Shown here: positions 16,227-24,090 of the stretch, in pieces
Layout of the letters: each line of letters starts with the position of its first letter
How positions within the stretch are numbered: position 1 is the stretch's first letter
Source: DASWNP01 sp035537095
GTDB lineage: Bacteria; Acidobacteriota; Blastocatellia; Pyrinomonadales; Pyrinomonadaceae
Length of the DNA: 36,076 nt
NCBI GenBank assembly: GCA_035537095.1
Contig: DATLMV010000039.1
Coordinates: forward strand, 1 to 36,076
Direction: 5' to 3'
Notes under the pieces: model-generated
Told to the model about the DNA's origin: nothing
Databases searched by the model: none
What the model saw: the letters and a program-made list of their open reading frames with translations, nothing else
Made by a program: the position numbers and the translations under genes

Positions 16227-16805
16227 ATGGCCGATGGCTCAGGCATAGCTGATGCTGATGTGGTTAGCAAAACCTCTCCCGAAGAGACGCCGAGCAAGGC
16301 GGAGTTGCAGCGGCAGATGGAGGAGGCGCGCGAGTCCATCACGGAGACGGTGGCGCAGATTCGTGAGACGGTGACGAATCAATACGAAGCGGCGATGGAG
16401 ACGGTCGAGACGGTCAAGGATACGGTGACAGAGGTTTTGGACTGGCGCGAGAAGTTTAAGGAGAACCCGGTCGTGTGGGGCGCGGGCGCGGTCTCGGTCG
16501 GCATCCTCATCGGTCTTGGCATCGCCAACAGTTTCGACGGACAACGACCGAACAGCCGTCGCAAGCGTTCGGAGGTTGCCGCCATCGCCGAGACGCTGCT
16601 CGCACGCGTCGCACATCTCGGCGACGCCGTGCTGCCCGTCATCAGCGGCCAACTCAAAGAGATGTTCGGCATAGACATCGCCGACTACCTGCACCGCTCG
16701 CCCGAACCGCCCAAACGCATCGCCCGCAAGACGAGCACCAAGCGACGCGCGACCGCCGCCAAGAGCAGCGCCAAGAAACGCGCCGCACGAAAGAGCGTCA
16801 AATAG
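16227..16805 (+). CDS. Single-span membrane protein with a histone-H1-like basic tail (DUF3618/YqjD-like)
   Basis: The 192-residue protein starts with about 75 residues of charged helix likely to form a coiled coil (RQMEEARESITETVAQIRE, TVETVKDTVTEVLD). One membrane segment follows (VWGAGAVSVGILIGLGIAN, about residues 88-106), then a Lys/Arg/Ala-rich tail (KRIARKTSTKRR to AKKRAARKSVK). The helix-then-membrane layout recalls DUF3618 and YqjD/ElaB proteins, which in enterobacteria bind ribosomes and sit in the inner membrane; the family assignment here is tentative. The basic tail resembles histone-H1-like bacterial tails and could bind nucleic acid. The ATG at 16227 follows GAGGGTAACGG. A family-B repeat begins soon after the stop. 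Confidence 0.75.
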   Translation: MADGSGIADADVVSKTSPEETPSKAELQRQMEEARESITETVAQIRETVTNQYEAAMETVETVKDTVTEVLDWREKFKENPVVWGAGAVSVGILIGLGIANSFDGQRPNSRRKRSEVAAIAETLLARVAHLGDAVLPVISGQLKEMFGIDIADYLHRSPEPPKRIARKTSTKRRATAAKSSAKKRAARKSVK

Positions 16806-16824
16806 TTTTCACAGGATGAAAATA

Positions 16825-16938
16825 GAGAAGGGGGAAATGGGGAACGGTTAAAAGGCGAAAGGGAAAGGCAAAGATAATCTGATTGAGTCCCCTTGCCTTT
16901 TTCCGTTTACCCCTTTGACCATTTTCCCTTTTCCCCTT
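16825..16938. repeat. Heptad/octad palindrome, family B copy 3
   Basis: The purine-rich left arm (16825-16872: AGAAGGGGGAAATGGGGAACGG, broken here as AGAAGGGGG / AAATGGGG / AACGGTT) is mirrored by the pyrimidine-rich right arm (16888-16938: CCCCTTGCC, CCGTTTACCCC, TTTCCCTTTTCCCC). The loop is about 15 nt. The array ends 18 bases before the start of the next gene. Confidence 0.8.
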
Positions 16939-16955
16939 GTTGATTTGTATCGCCG

Positions 16956-18692
16956 ATGCCTTCGCCAATCGAAAGCCTTCTCGACCGGCTGGAAGAATTG
17001 AAGCGTCCCGGAGGGGCGCGCGGCGCGGCGCGTCTGGAAAAGATGCTGGCGCAGGCGGCGCGGCGTCGCTTCCGCGACGCGGCCTCGCTGATACGCTTTC
17101 ACGAGATTCTTCTCTTCCTGCGCGCCTACCCGCAGAGCCCCGCGTTGCTCCGGCAGACTGAGCAGATACTCAAAACATTCGCCGCGCGCGTCGCCGAGTT
17201 GCGCGCCGCCGACGCTTGGGACTTCCAAGAGTTTGGCAGTCCGCTGATGTCCGGCATCGCCGGAACCGCGCTGTCCGCCGTCTTCAGTTACGACCTCGTG
17301 CGCCGTCTCGCGGAGTCGCACCCGTCGCGCGTCGCGCTCGACTGGGAAGACTACGCCGGGCAGGAACGCTTCGCCGCCGTGATGTCGCGCGCGCTGCCGC
17401 TCGTCGTCGAGAACGCTTACGTCGAGACATACTTCTCGCTGCGCGCGTGGCTGCGTGCGGCGCGCGACCCCCGCCAAAGCGAACTCGCTTGGCTGCTTCG
17501 ATGCTTCGCGCGGCTGCCCGTGCCGGACAGGGAGAAGGCTCTACTGTTCGATTCGCTCAAGCTCTGGCTGCGTTGGGAACTCGGCGACTCGCCCGCGACG
17601 CGCACGCGTCTGAAGATCGGCGCGCGCCCCGTTTTTTATCACCACGCGCCGCTCTTGCAGCGTCGCGACGTGTCGCTCGCGCGCGAGATGGCGGACGGGC
17701 TATCGTTGCCCGTCGTGCGTTTGTCGCGCGCCGAGGGCGAGCGCGTGCTCGCGGCGGGGCGGGATGCGATGGCCGTGCGTTTTCGTGAGTTGCACGGCTT
17801 CACCTACGGCGACGCGCGCAGCGTCCGTCGCGCCGACGCGGGGCGCGGTCTGGAAATCTACGTCTGGGGCGTGCCTCCGGAGCGGCGTCTGCCGCTGCTC
17901 GCCTATCACGCCGCGCTCTTTTGCAAGAACGGCGTGCCGCACGGATACGCCGAGGCGCTCACCCTCTGCGAACGCTCCGAGGTCGGGCTCAATCTCTTTC
18001 ACACTTTCCGCGAAGGCGAATCGGCGTGGATTTACGCGCGGCTGCTGCGGCTTTTCAGACAACTGCTCGGCGTCGAGGTCGTCTCGGTTGACCCATATCA
18101 ACTCGGACACTTGAACTCCGAAGGCATCGAGTCCGGCGCGTTCTGGTTCTATCGCAAGCTCGGTTTCCGGCCCGTCCGGAGCACGCTCGCCGAACTCGTG
18201 CGCAGCGAAGAACGCAAGCTCTCGACGCGCGCGGGCTACCGCACGGGCGCGCGCCTGCTGCGTCAACTCGCCTCCGGCCACGTCCTCTTTGAAACCTCGC
18301 CCGACGCGCGGCGCGGCGATTGGGACAACTTCCACATACGCAATCTCGGTCACGCCGTCCAACGCCGGATGGCCGCGCGCTTCAAAGGCGATGCCCAACG
18401 GATGCGCCGTAACACCGCGCTCTCCGTCGCACGCGCGCTCGCGCTCGACGCCTCCGCTTTGAACGACGCCGAGCGAGAAGCCTTCTCCAATCTCGCCCCG
18501 CTTCTCGCGCGCATCTCCGGCATCGCGCGCTGGTCTGACGACGAAAAGCGCGACGCCGCGCGCATCATCCGTGCCAAAGCAAGCACCGACGAACTGCGCT
18601 ACCTACACCTCCTTCAACGACACGACCCCTTACGCGCCGCGCTCATCAAGATAGGCTCACGAACATGGACAAGGGAGACGGACGATAAATGA
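16956..18692 (+). CDS. Uncharacterised 578-residue protein with a GNAT-like stretch
   Basis: The protein is rich in Arg, Leu and Ala and has no signal peptide or clear membrane helix. The first 250 residues are mostly helical. Between about residues 290 and 420 the order of elements is suggestive. A strand and loop (LEIYVWGVPP) is followed by CKNGVPHGYAEAL, VGLNLFHTFREGESAWIYARLLRLFRQLLG, a strand with VEVVSVDPY, and then GIESGAFWFYRKLGFRPV. The last part looks like the end of a GNAT acetyltransferase fold ('xFYxKLGFxPV'). I cannot name the family or reaction, and the acetyl-CoA pyrophosphate loop is not evident. The final residues (DDK and TGA) lie in a heptad array. Confidence 0.7.
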   Translation: MPSPIESLLDRLEELKRPGGARGAARLEKMLAQAARRRFRDAASLIRFHEILLFLRAYPQSPALLRQTEQILKTFAARVAELRAADAWDFQEFGSPLMSGIAGTALSAVFSYDLVRRLAESHPSRVALDWEDYAGQERFAAVMSRALPLVVENAYVETYFSLRAWLRAARDPRQSELAWLLRCFARLPVPDREKALLFDSLKLWLRWELGDSPATRTRLKIGARPVFYHHAPLLQRRDVSLAREMADGLSLPVVRLSRAEGERVLAAGRDAMAVRFRELHGFTYGDARSVRRADAGRGLEIYVWGVPPERRLPLLAYHAALFCKNGVPHGYAEALTLCERSEVGLNLFHTFREGESAWIYARLLRLFRQLLGVEVVSVDPYQLGHLNSEGIESGAFWFYRKLGFRPVRSTLAELVRSEERKLSTRAGYRTGARLLRQLASGHVLFETSPDARRGDWDNFHIRNLGHAVQRRMAARFKGDAQRMRRNTALSVARALALDASALNDAEREAFSNLAPLLARISGIARWSDDEKRDAARIIRAKASTDELRYLHLLQRHDPLRAALIKIGSRTWTRETDDK

Positions 18693-18892
18693 TTGACGAA
18701 GGACGACAGAAGCTCGACGCTGGACATTCACAGACGAAATTGAGTTTCCCTCCCATCATCAAACGGAAAAGAGTCTCCCTCTCATCATCGGACGGAAATG
18801 AGTTTCCCTATCATCATCGTTTGATGGAAGAAAGCTTCCCTCTCATCAATCGTCCATCATCTATCGTCCATCGTCTATTGCAGTCTATCGTC
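18681..18892. repeat. Heptad palindrome, family F (ATCGTCC / GACGATA), between two convergent genes
   Basis: The right arm (18845-18892) reads ATCGTCC-ATCATCT-ATCGTCC-ATCGTCT. The left arm (18681-18728) carries the complement in looser form (GACGATAAATGATTGACGAAGG, split here as GACGATAAATGA / TTGACGAAGG, then GACGACAG). Both flanking genes end inside the arms: GACGATAAATGA gives DDK-stop on the plus strand, and GACGATAGACTGCAATAG gives DDRLQ-stop on the minus strand. Confidence 0.75.
18736..18852. repeat. Tandem array of four ~30-bp units inside the family F palindrome
   Basis: Four head-to-tail units lie at 18736-18765, 18766-18794, 18795-18826 and 18827-18852. Their shared core is GAAAnnGAGTTTCCCT followed by CATCATC. 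They differ by a few substitutions and by length (26-32 bp). There are no spacers between them, so this is a tandem repeat and not a CRISPR array. It occupies the loop of the surrounding inverted repeat. Confidence 0.8.
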
Positions 18893-19900
18893 CGGCGCGC
18901 GGACGATGCGGAGGGCGCGGGGCATGATGCGGAAGGTGGCGGGCGTGTGGCCGCGCACGTCGCCGTCGGCTTCGACGCGCAGCGGGTCGGCTTCGTCAAT
19001 CGTCTGAATACGGGCGCGCGTGCCGCTCTTGAGCCGGACTTTCGGATTGGCGAGATGCCCGCTACGATGGATGCGCGCCAGTTCGCGCACGACGCCCGCG
19101 CGCGAGACGCCGCACGCCGTCACCACTTCGAGCCGCCCGTCGTCGCTCGCGGCCTCCGGCGCGAAGTGCATCCCGCCGCCCGCGAAAGGCCCGTTCGCCA
19201 CCGCAACCAGATTCGTCGCACACTCCAAAAGGTAATCCTCGTCAACCTCGATGCGCACCGCGCGGTTGCGCCATGCGATGAGCGCGCCCGTCGCCGCCAG
19301 CGCAAAACGCGCCTCGCCCGACAGGCGACGCAACGCGCTCCCCTGCGCCGCCACCCGCGACGCGACATCCGCGCCGATGCCGAGCGTCGCCGCGTTCAAA
19401 CAGACGAACCGTCGCGCGCCGCCATCCACAGTTGCGTATAGCACGTCAACCGGACGCGTCGTCTCCTCCGGCCCGTCGCCATCCGGGCGACAATGCGCGA
19501 CGAGCCTTTCGAGCCACATCTCAAGCGGCGCGCGCTTCTGTGTGAGGCCGCGCGCAAAGTCGTTGCCCGTTCCGGCGGGGAGGATGGCGAGCGCGGCGCG
19601 CGGCGCAATGCTCGCAGGAAGCGCGTCGTCGTCGTCCTTCGCTAACTCGTCCGCGCTCTCGAAGAACCCGCGCGCCGCCTCGCCGAGCGTCCCGTCGCCG
19701 CCGACGACCGCAATCGTCCCGTATCCTTCGCGCAGGGCGGCGCGCACGCTCAGTTCCATTTCGCCCGCCGCCGCAGGCTCACACGCATCGAACCCGACGC
19801 CCCTTTCCGCCAGCATCCTCCGGATACCGGGCCACGCCCTGCGCGCACGCGCCGCAGCGAAATTGACGACAACCAGCACACGCTCTGCACCTTCGGACAC
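18875..19900 (-). CDS. Diacylglycerol kinase-like lipid kinase (YegS/DgkB/BmrU family)
   Basis: The 341-residue protein has the DAGK catalytic domain at the N-terminus. VVVNFAAARARRAWP opens it, the nucleotide-binding loop is VVGGDGTLGEAARGF, and the second family motif is LPAGTGNDFARGL. The C-terminal beta-sandwich contains LGIGADVASRV and ends with the conserved VEADGDV. It should phosphorylate a lipid such as diacylglycerol or a polyprenol at the membrane's inner face. Residues about 120-133 include a short Asp-rich insertion (ELAKDDDDALPAS) in a loop. The last residues (DDRLQ) are encoded by the heptad array. It is transcribed away from the quinone oxidoreductase gene. Confidence 0.88.
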   Translation of the reverse strand: MSEGAERVLVVVNFAAARARRAWPGIRRMLAERGVGFDACEPAAAGEMELSVRAALREGYGTIAVVGGDGTLGEAARGFFESADELAKDDDDALPASIAPRAALAILPAGTGNDFARGLTQKRAPLEMWLERLVAHCRPDGDGPEETTRPVDVLYATVDGGARRFVCLNAATLGIGADVASRVAAQGSALRRLSGEARFALAATGALIAWRNRAVRIEVDEDYLLECATNLVAVANGPFAGGGMHFAPEAASDDGRLEVVTACGVSRAGVVRELARIHRSGHLANPKVRLKSGTRARIQTIDEADPLRVEADGDVRGHTPATFRIMPRALRIVRAPDDRLQ

Positions 19901-19923
19901 GCCGCAACTTTAACACGTCGCAA

Positions 19924-20072
19924 ACTCCAAAGTCCGAAAGTCCAAAAGTCGAGGATCAGTCCGAAGTCCAAAGTCTGAAAGTCCGATGTCAAAATTAGAA
20001 GATGAAAAGTTTTGTCCTTTAACTTTGGACGTTGAGACTTTAGACTTTGGACTTCTTCTGACTTTGGACTTT
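19924..20072. repeat. Heptad palindrome, family C copy 1 (AAGTCCA-AAGTCTG), between divergent genes
   Basis: The left arm (19924-19990) repeats AAAGTCC, AAAGTCCG, AAAAGTCG and AAGTCTG. The right arm (20029-20072) repeats the complement: ACTTTGGAC, GACTTTAGACTTTGG, GACTTTGGACTTTT. The gap separates two genes transcribed away from each other, so this copy cannot be a terminator for either. It ends seven bases before the next ATG. Confidence 0.85.
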
Positions 20073-20079
20073 TAAAACG

Positions 20080-21081
20080 ATGCGTGCCGTTAAGATTGTT
20101 TCTTATGGCGGGGTGGAAGCGTTGGAGGTGTGCGCGTGTGCGCGGCCCGAAGCGTCGGGCGACCGCGTGCTGGTGCGCGTGCACGCGGCGGCGTTGAATC
20201 GCGCGGATATTTTGCAGCGACGCGGGCGTTATCCCGCGCCTCCGGGCGTGCCCGCCGATATTCCGGGTTTGGAGTTCGCGGGCGAGGTCGAACAGTTGGG
20301 CGCGGAGGCGCGCGCTTTCGCCGTGGGGCAACGCGTGTTCGGGATCACGGGCGGCGGGGCGCAGGCCGAGTATGTGGTCGTGCCGGAGGACGCGCTCGCG
20401 CCCATTCCCGACGCGCTCGGCTACGCGGAGGCCGCCGCCGTGCCCGAAGTTTTCATCACGGCGCACGACGCGCTCATGACGCAGGGCGGACTCAAGACGG
20501 GCGAGCGCGTGCTGATTCACGCGGCGGGTTCCGGCGTCGGGACGGCGGCGATTCAACTGGCGCGCGCGGCGGGCGCGGGCGCAATCTTCGGCACGGCGCG
20601 CACGCAGGAGAAACTCGAACGCGCGGCGGCCTTCGGGCTCGACCGGTCAATCGCGGTCGGCGACGAGCCGCGCGTCTTCGCCGATGCGGTGCGCGAGTGG
20701 ACAAACGGCGCGGGCGTGCACGTCATCCTCGATCTCGTCGGCGCGTCCTATCTCGCGTCGAACATGGATGCGCTCGCGTTGCGCGGTCGGCTGCTGCTCG
20801 TCGGCACGCTCGGCGGCGCGAGCGCGGAGTTTGATTTCGGGCTGGCGATGCGGAAACGTCTGCGCATCACGGGGACGGTCTTGCGCGCGCGTTCGGCGTT
20901 GGAAAAAGCGCAGGCCGTCCAAAGTTTCGCTGCACACGTCCTGCCGCTCTTTGCGCGCGGCGCGCTCCGCCCCGTCGTTGACAGCATCTACCCTCTGGAC
21001 GAAATCCGCGCCGCACACGAACGTCTCGAATCCAACCGGACGTTCGGCAAAGTGGTGCTCAAAGTGACAAGTGACGAGTGA
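20080..21081 (+). CDS. NAD(P)H quinone oxidoreductase, zinc-free MDR superfamily (PIG3-like)
   Basis: The 333-residue protein has the medium-chain dehydrogenase fold. The N-terminal catalytic domain contains AALNRADILQRRGRYPAPPG, the characteristic substrate-side motif of PIG3/QOR proteins, and GLEFAGEV. The Rossmann domain shows LIHAAGSGVGTAAIQLARAAGA, an NADPH-binding AxxGxxG loop. Structural zinc cysteines are absent, as expected in quinone oxidoreductases. Annotations of this family as enoyl reductases are an alternative. The final residues VTSDE and the stop are written in a GTGACAA-type repeat. The ATG follows directly on the heptad array with no clear Shine-Dalgarno. Confidence 0.9.
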   Translation: MRAVKIVSYGGVEALEVCACARPEASGDRVLVRVHAAALNRADILQRRGRYPAPPGVPADIPGLEFAGEVEQLGAEARAFAVGQRVFGITGGGAQAEYVVVPEDALAPIPDALGYAEAAAVPEVFITAHDALMTQGGLKTGERVLIHAAGSGVGTAAIQLARAAGAGAIFGTARTQEKLERAAAFGLDRSIAVGDEPRVFADAVREWTNGAGVHVILDLVGASYLASNMDALALRGRLLLVGTLGGASAEFDFGLAMRKRLRITGTVLRARSALEKAQAVQSFAAHVLPLFARGALRPVVDSIYPLDEIRAAHERLESNRTFGKVVLKVTSDE

Positions 21082-21235
21082 CAATTGACAAGCCGGAAGA
21101 AGTCCAAAGTCTAAAGTTCAACGTTGAAAGTCGAAAGACAATGTAGTTGACTTTGGACTTTAGACTTGCGACTTGGGACTTTCTCTTGCTCGTCACCCGT
21201 CACCTGTCACTAGTCGCTGTTCTCAGCACTTGTCA
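21064..21235. repeat. Nested heptad palindrome: family D outside, family C inside
   Basis: The outer left arm (21064-21091) reads GTGACAA-GTGACGA-GTGACAA-TTGACAA. Its partner (21190-21218) is CGTCACCCGTCACCTGTCAC, with one more CTTGTCAC at 21227-21234. Inside lie AAGTCCA-AAGTCTA-AAGTTCA (21100-21120) and the complement GACTTTGGACTTTAGACTT (21149-21167). Two different repeat families therefore sit one within the other. The oxidoreductase stop codon is part of the outer left arm. Confidence 0.85.
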
Positions 21236-21335
21236 CGGTGTGCAGAATATAAGAGAATGAGGAATAATTCGGATGAGGCGGGAGATGGCCGGAAGTCGCG
21301 TCGGCCCGTCGTGATATTTTTAGGAGAACAACAGA

Positions 21336-22067
21336 GTGAAAGCGGAATTAGAGCAGTTAATCGCTTTACAGAATACGGATACGGAGATACGTAAGCTACA
21401 GGCTGAACTGAATGCCATCCCTCAAAGGCGCGCTGATGTCGAAAAAGAGTTCGACCAGCGCGCTTTTGAATTTAAGCAGGTGGAGACGCGGCGCGACTCG
21501 GCGCGCGAGCGTCGCGGTCAACTCGACGCGGAGTTAGCGCAGACGCGCGCTCATGCCGAAAAGGCCGAGCGCGACCTGATGTCCTCGACCAACTCCAAAG
21601 CATACGAAGCCGCCATCCGCGAAGCCGACGTGGCAAAGAAACATATCTCCCAACTCGAAACCCAAATCCTCGAACAGATGGAAGCCTCCGAACAGGCCGA
21701 GAAAGAGATCGGCGAACGCGAGCCGGAAATCGCCAAGCTCCGCGCCGAACAGGAAGATAAACTGCGCGTCTTCGACGAGCAGGCCCGCACCTTCACCGAA
21801 AAACTCGAACACCTCCGCGCCGAACGCGAACGACTGATGAGCACGCTGCCGCGCCAGATGAGCGCCAACTACGTCCGCATCAGCACGCGCATCCGCGACG
21901 GGGTGGCCGTCGCCGAAGCGCGCAACAACTCCTGTACGGCCTGTTTCATGACCATCCGCCCGCACATCATGACCGACATCCGTCGCGGCGAAGAGATCAT
22001 CACCTGCGACCATTGCAGCCGCATCCTCTACTACGTCCCCGCCGAACAGGCGCAACGGGCCTCGTAA
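21336..22067 (+). CDS. Coiled-coil protein with C4-type zinc ribbon (CdsZ/DUF164 family)
   Basis: The protein has 243 residues. Residues about 5-180 form one long antiparallel coiled coil (heptads rich in Glu, Arg, Ala and Leu). The C-terminus is a zinc ribbon, CTACFMTIRP then ITCDHCSRILYY, giving two CxxC pairs. Chlamydial CdsZ and related proteins have this layout and are proposed to bind nucleic acid or a secretion machine; the general role is not settled. The GTG start is supported by AGGAG at 21322-21326, nine bases upstream. A 17-bp hairpin follows the stop codon. Confidence 0.88.
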   Translation: MKAELEQLIALQNTDTEIRKLQAELNAIPQRRADVEKEFDQRAFEFKQVETRRDSARERRGQLDAELAQTRAHAEKAERDLMSSTNSKAYEAAIREADVAKKHISQLETQILEQMEASEQAEKEIGEREPEIAKLRAEQEDKLRVFDEQARTFTEKLEHLRAERERLMSTLPRQMSANYVRISTRIRDGVAVAEARNNSCTACFMTIRPHIMTDIRRGEEIITCDHCSRILYYVPAEQAQRAS

Positions 22068-22089
22068 GAAAAGCGGACGGAACGAAAGG

Positions 22090-22135
22090 AAAGAGAAGCA
22101 GGAAGCGCGTCCGGAAGTGCTTCCTGCTTCTCTTT
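22090..22135 (+). terminator. Strong hairpin terminator after the zinc-ribbon gene
   Basis: AAAGAGAAGCAGGAAGC (22090-22106) pairs perfectly over 17 bases with 22119-22135, with a 12-base loop. The stem is followed by TTTACG and a run of eight T at about 22144-22151. This is the best intrinsic-terminator candidate in the window. Confidence 0.85.
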
Positions 22136-22248
22136 TACGTTTCAGTTTTTTTTAACCCCTCCCTTTTTCTCGTCCTAATCTGTCGCCGCGCCCGCCGCCG
22201 ACCGCATCCAATCATCTGCGCCGAAAGACGCGTGCGCGCGGCGATTTT

Positions 22249-22277
22249 GGAAGGTCGGGTTGCAAACCCGACCTTCC
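22249..22277. repeat. Perfect 13-bp hairpin with GCA loop (GGTCGGGTTGCAAACCCGACC)
   Basis: GGAAGGTCGGGTT (22249-22261) and AACCCGACCTTCC (22265-22277) pair fully around the three-base loop GCA. Similar words are common as dispersed intergenic repeats in several bacterial phyla (from memory). It lies in the 308-base gene-free gap 22068-22375, which otherwise holds only the terminator and unremarkable sequence. Confidence 0.75.
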
Positions 22278-22375
22278 GTTCTCTACGCTCTAAACGGCAT
22301 CGCAATATTTTCGTGACGACGCCGCGCCAACATGCGCGGCCTGTCACAAGGCGACATTCAAGGGGTTTCTAATCA

Positions 22376-23500
22376 ATGGTGAGCACAGACGTTAGACTTC
22401 AGGAGCAGCAGCAGAACGGCGCGGGTCAAGCGGCGACGGCGACGAACGCATCCGCCGACGCAAGCGCGAGCGCGAATGCTCTCGTGCGCGGCGTGCGTGC
22501 GCGCTGGTGGCTGCGGCGTGGCACGAAGCGGCGCGGCTTTCAATACGAGACGCCGCACGGCAAGCCCGTCACGGGCGAGCCGGAACTCGAACGCATCCGT
22601 TCACTCGTCATCCCTCCGGCGTGGACTGACGTGCGCATCTCGCCTTCGCCGCGCAGCCGTTTGCAGGCCATCGGTCTGGATGCCTGCGGGCGCGTCCAGC
22701 GCATCTATCATCCGGCGTTCGCCGCGCGCCAGCAGCGTCTCAAATACGAAAAGATCACGCGCTTCGGTCAGGCGCTCTGCAAGCTCAGGCAAAAGGCCAA
22801 CGAAGACATCGCGGGCGAAGGCTTGGGACGCGAGCGCGTCCTCGCCGTCATCATCCGCCTGATAAACGATCTCTACTTCCGCGTCGGCTCCGAAGAGAGC
22901 GTCAAACGCTATCGCACCTACGGCATCACGACGCTGCGCAATCGTCATCTGGAAATCAAGCGCGGCGGGCGTCTCATCTTCAGCTTCGTCGGCAAGCATC
23001 ACATCCGCCATCGCCGCATCGTCGTTGACGAAGAACTGGCGATGCTCGTCGGCGACATCAAGTCGCTCGGCGGCTCGAAGCTGTTTCAATACTTGGACGC
23101 CGATGGCAAGCGTCGTCCCGTCACGCCGCGCGACGTGAACGACTACATCAAGGCCGCGACGGGGCCGGAATTTTCCGCGAAGGATTTCCGCACGTGGGGC
23201 GGGACGCTCCTTGCCGCCGTCGAACTCGCCGAACTCGGCCAGCCCGCCGACGAAAAACAGGCGAAGCGCAACCTAGTGAGTGCGGTCAAGAAGGTCGCCG
23301 AGCATCTCGGCAACACGCCGATGGTCTGTCGCAGCAGCTACGTCCATCCGTCCGTCATCGAATGCTACGCGCGCGGCACGACCCTCGAACAGTTTCGCCC
23401 CCGCCGCGAGCGACGCATCCGCCGCCAACAACCCGAATACGAAGTCGAAGAACTCGCGCTCCTGAAGCTCCTGCAAGCGCAGTCCAACGGAAAGACGTAG
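22376..23500 (+). CDS. DNA topoisomerase IB (poxvirus type)
   Basis: The 374-residue enzyme relaxes supercoils through a 3'-phosphotyrosyl intermediate. Residues 1-38 are a low-complexity Ala/Asn/Ser/Gln leader. The N-terminal DNA-binding domain follows (RGFQYETPHGKPVTG, IPPAWTDVRISP). The catalytic domain contains GSEESVKRYRTYGITTLRNRHLEI, the catalytic Arg/Lys region FVGKHHIRHR, and the C-terminal motif CRSSYVHPSVIECY, with the probable nucleophile Tyr322. Bacterial members are usually 320-380 residues, so this one is full length. The gene appears to be transcribed on its own, between a terminator-bearing gap and a short repeat. Confidence 0.93.
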   Translation: MVSTDVRLQEQQQNGAGQAATATNASADASASANALVRGVRARWWLRRGTKRRGFQYETPHGKPVTGEPELERIRSLVIPPAWTDVRISPSPRSRLQAIGLDACGRVQRIYHPAFAARQQRLKYEKITRFGQALCKLRQKANEDIAGEGLGRERVLAVIIRLINDLYFRVGSEESVKRYRTYGITTLRNRHLEIKRGGRLIFSFVGKHHIRHRRIVVDEELAMLVGDIKSLGGSKLFQYLDADGKRRPVTPRDVNDYIKAATGPEFSAKDFRTWGGTLLAAVELAELGQPADEKQAKRNLVSAVKKVAEHLGNTPMVCRSSYVHPSVIECYARGTTLEQFRPRRERRIRRQQPEYEVEELALLKLLQAQSNGKT

Positions 23501-23505
23501 GCGAG

Positions 23506-23545
23506 TATTTGACAGGCTGGACAGGATAGAGGATGACACGATAGA
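23506..23545. repeat. Nonamer run (GACAGGCTG-GACAGGATA)
   Basis: A short run of 9-nt words related to the ACAGGATGG repeat at 1513-1602 begins just after the topoisomerase stop. No matching inverted arm is nearby on this side. Opposite-strand words of the same type occur at 24703-24757, beyond two genes. Confidence 0.5.
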
Positions 23546-23567
23546 CAGCAATCAAAGGAGGGTTGCC

Positions 23568-23888
23568 GTGCCGAAGCTACTCTACAAGATCGAATACGAA
23601 AGTGACACGCAGGCTTATCTCGTCACCGACGGGAGGAACTTTTTATTCTATAACCTTGAAGCCATTTACATAGCCACCGCACCGACGGAATGGCGCTTGG
23701 TTGAGATGCTCGGCACTTTGGAGACGGCGGATGAGTTTGAAAGGCTGACGGGCCGACGCCCCGAAATCTTCATCGAGAACTGCCGCGCCTGTGGGCAGCC
23801 CGCGTTGCTCCTCGTGAACCATGACGAAGGGATTTGCGTTGACTGCCGCCCGGAGGAGAGCGATGAGGTAACGGACTATGTCAACTGA
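23568..23888 (+). CDS. Small zinc-ribbon-like protein of unknown function
   Basis: The 106-residue protein has an N-terminal beta-rich part (LLYKIEYESDTQAYLVTD, NFLFYNLEAIYI) and a C-terminal pair of CxxC motifs (NCRACGQPALL, ICVDCRPEE) spaced as in a small zinc ribbon. I do not recognise the family. The GTG start is fixed by a perfect AAAGGAGG at 23554-23561, seven bases upstream, which is the best ribosome-binding site in the window. It converges on the SpoU methyltransferase gene, and the 200-base gap between them has only a weak 6-bp hairpin (CGAACC / GGTTCG near 23914-23931). Confidence 0.75.
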   Translation: MPKLLYKIEYESDTQAYLVTDGRNFLFYNLEAIYIATAPTEWRLVEMLGTLETADEFERLTGRRPEIFIENCRACGQPALLLVNHDEGICVDCRPEESDEVTDYVN

Positions 23889-24090
23889 CAATCCGAGCAA
23901 TATGCAAGTGAAGTCGAACCTTGCGGGGTTCGGAAGTTCTTAGACGAAAGCGACTCATCTCTGCCGCGCGCCGCCCGGCAACTCTTTCAACCCCGCCGCC
24001 TCGATAGCAATTCACTCATGCTCGTCTTTCCAAATTGAGCGGAATGCTGCTCGCGCGGCGCGGGTTGATTCCGGCGTGAGGCCGCACCGC

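Noticed and set aside
18736..18852. Possible CRISPR array in the ~30-bp repeat units
   Set aside because: The units are directly adjacent with no unique spacers, vary in length, and no cas gene is in the window.
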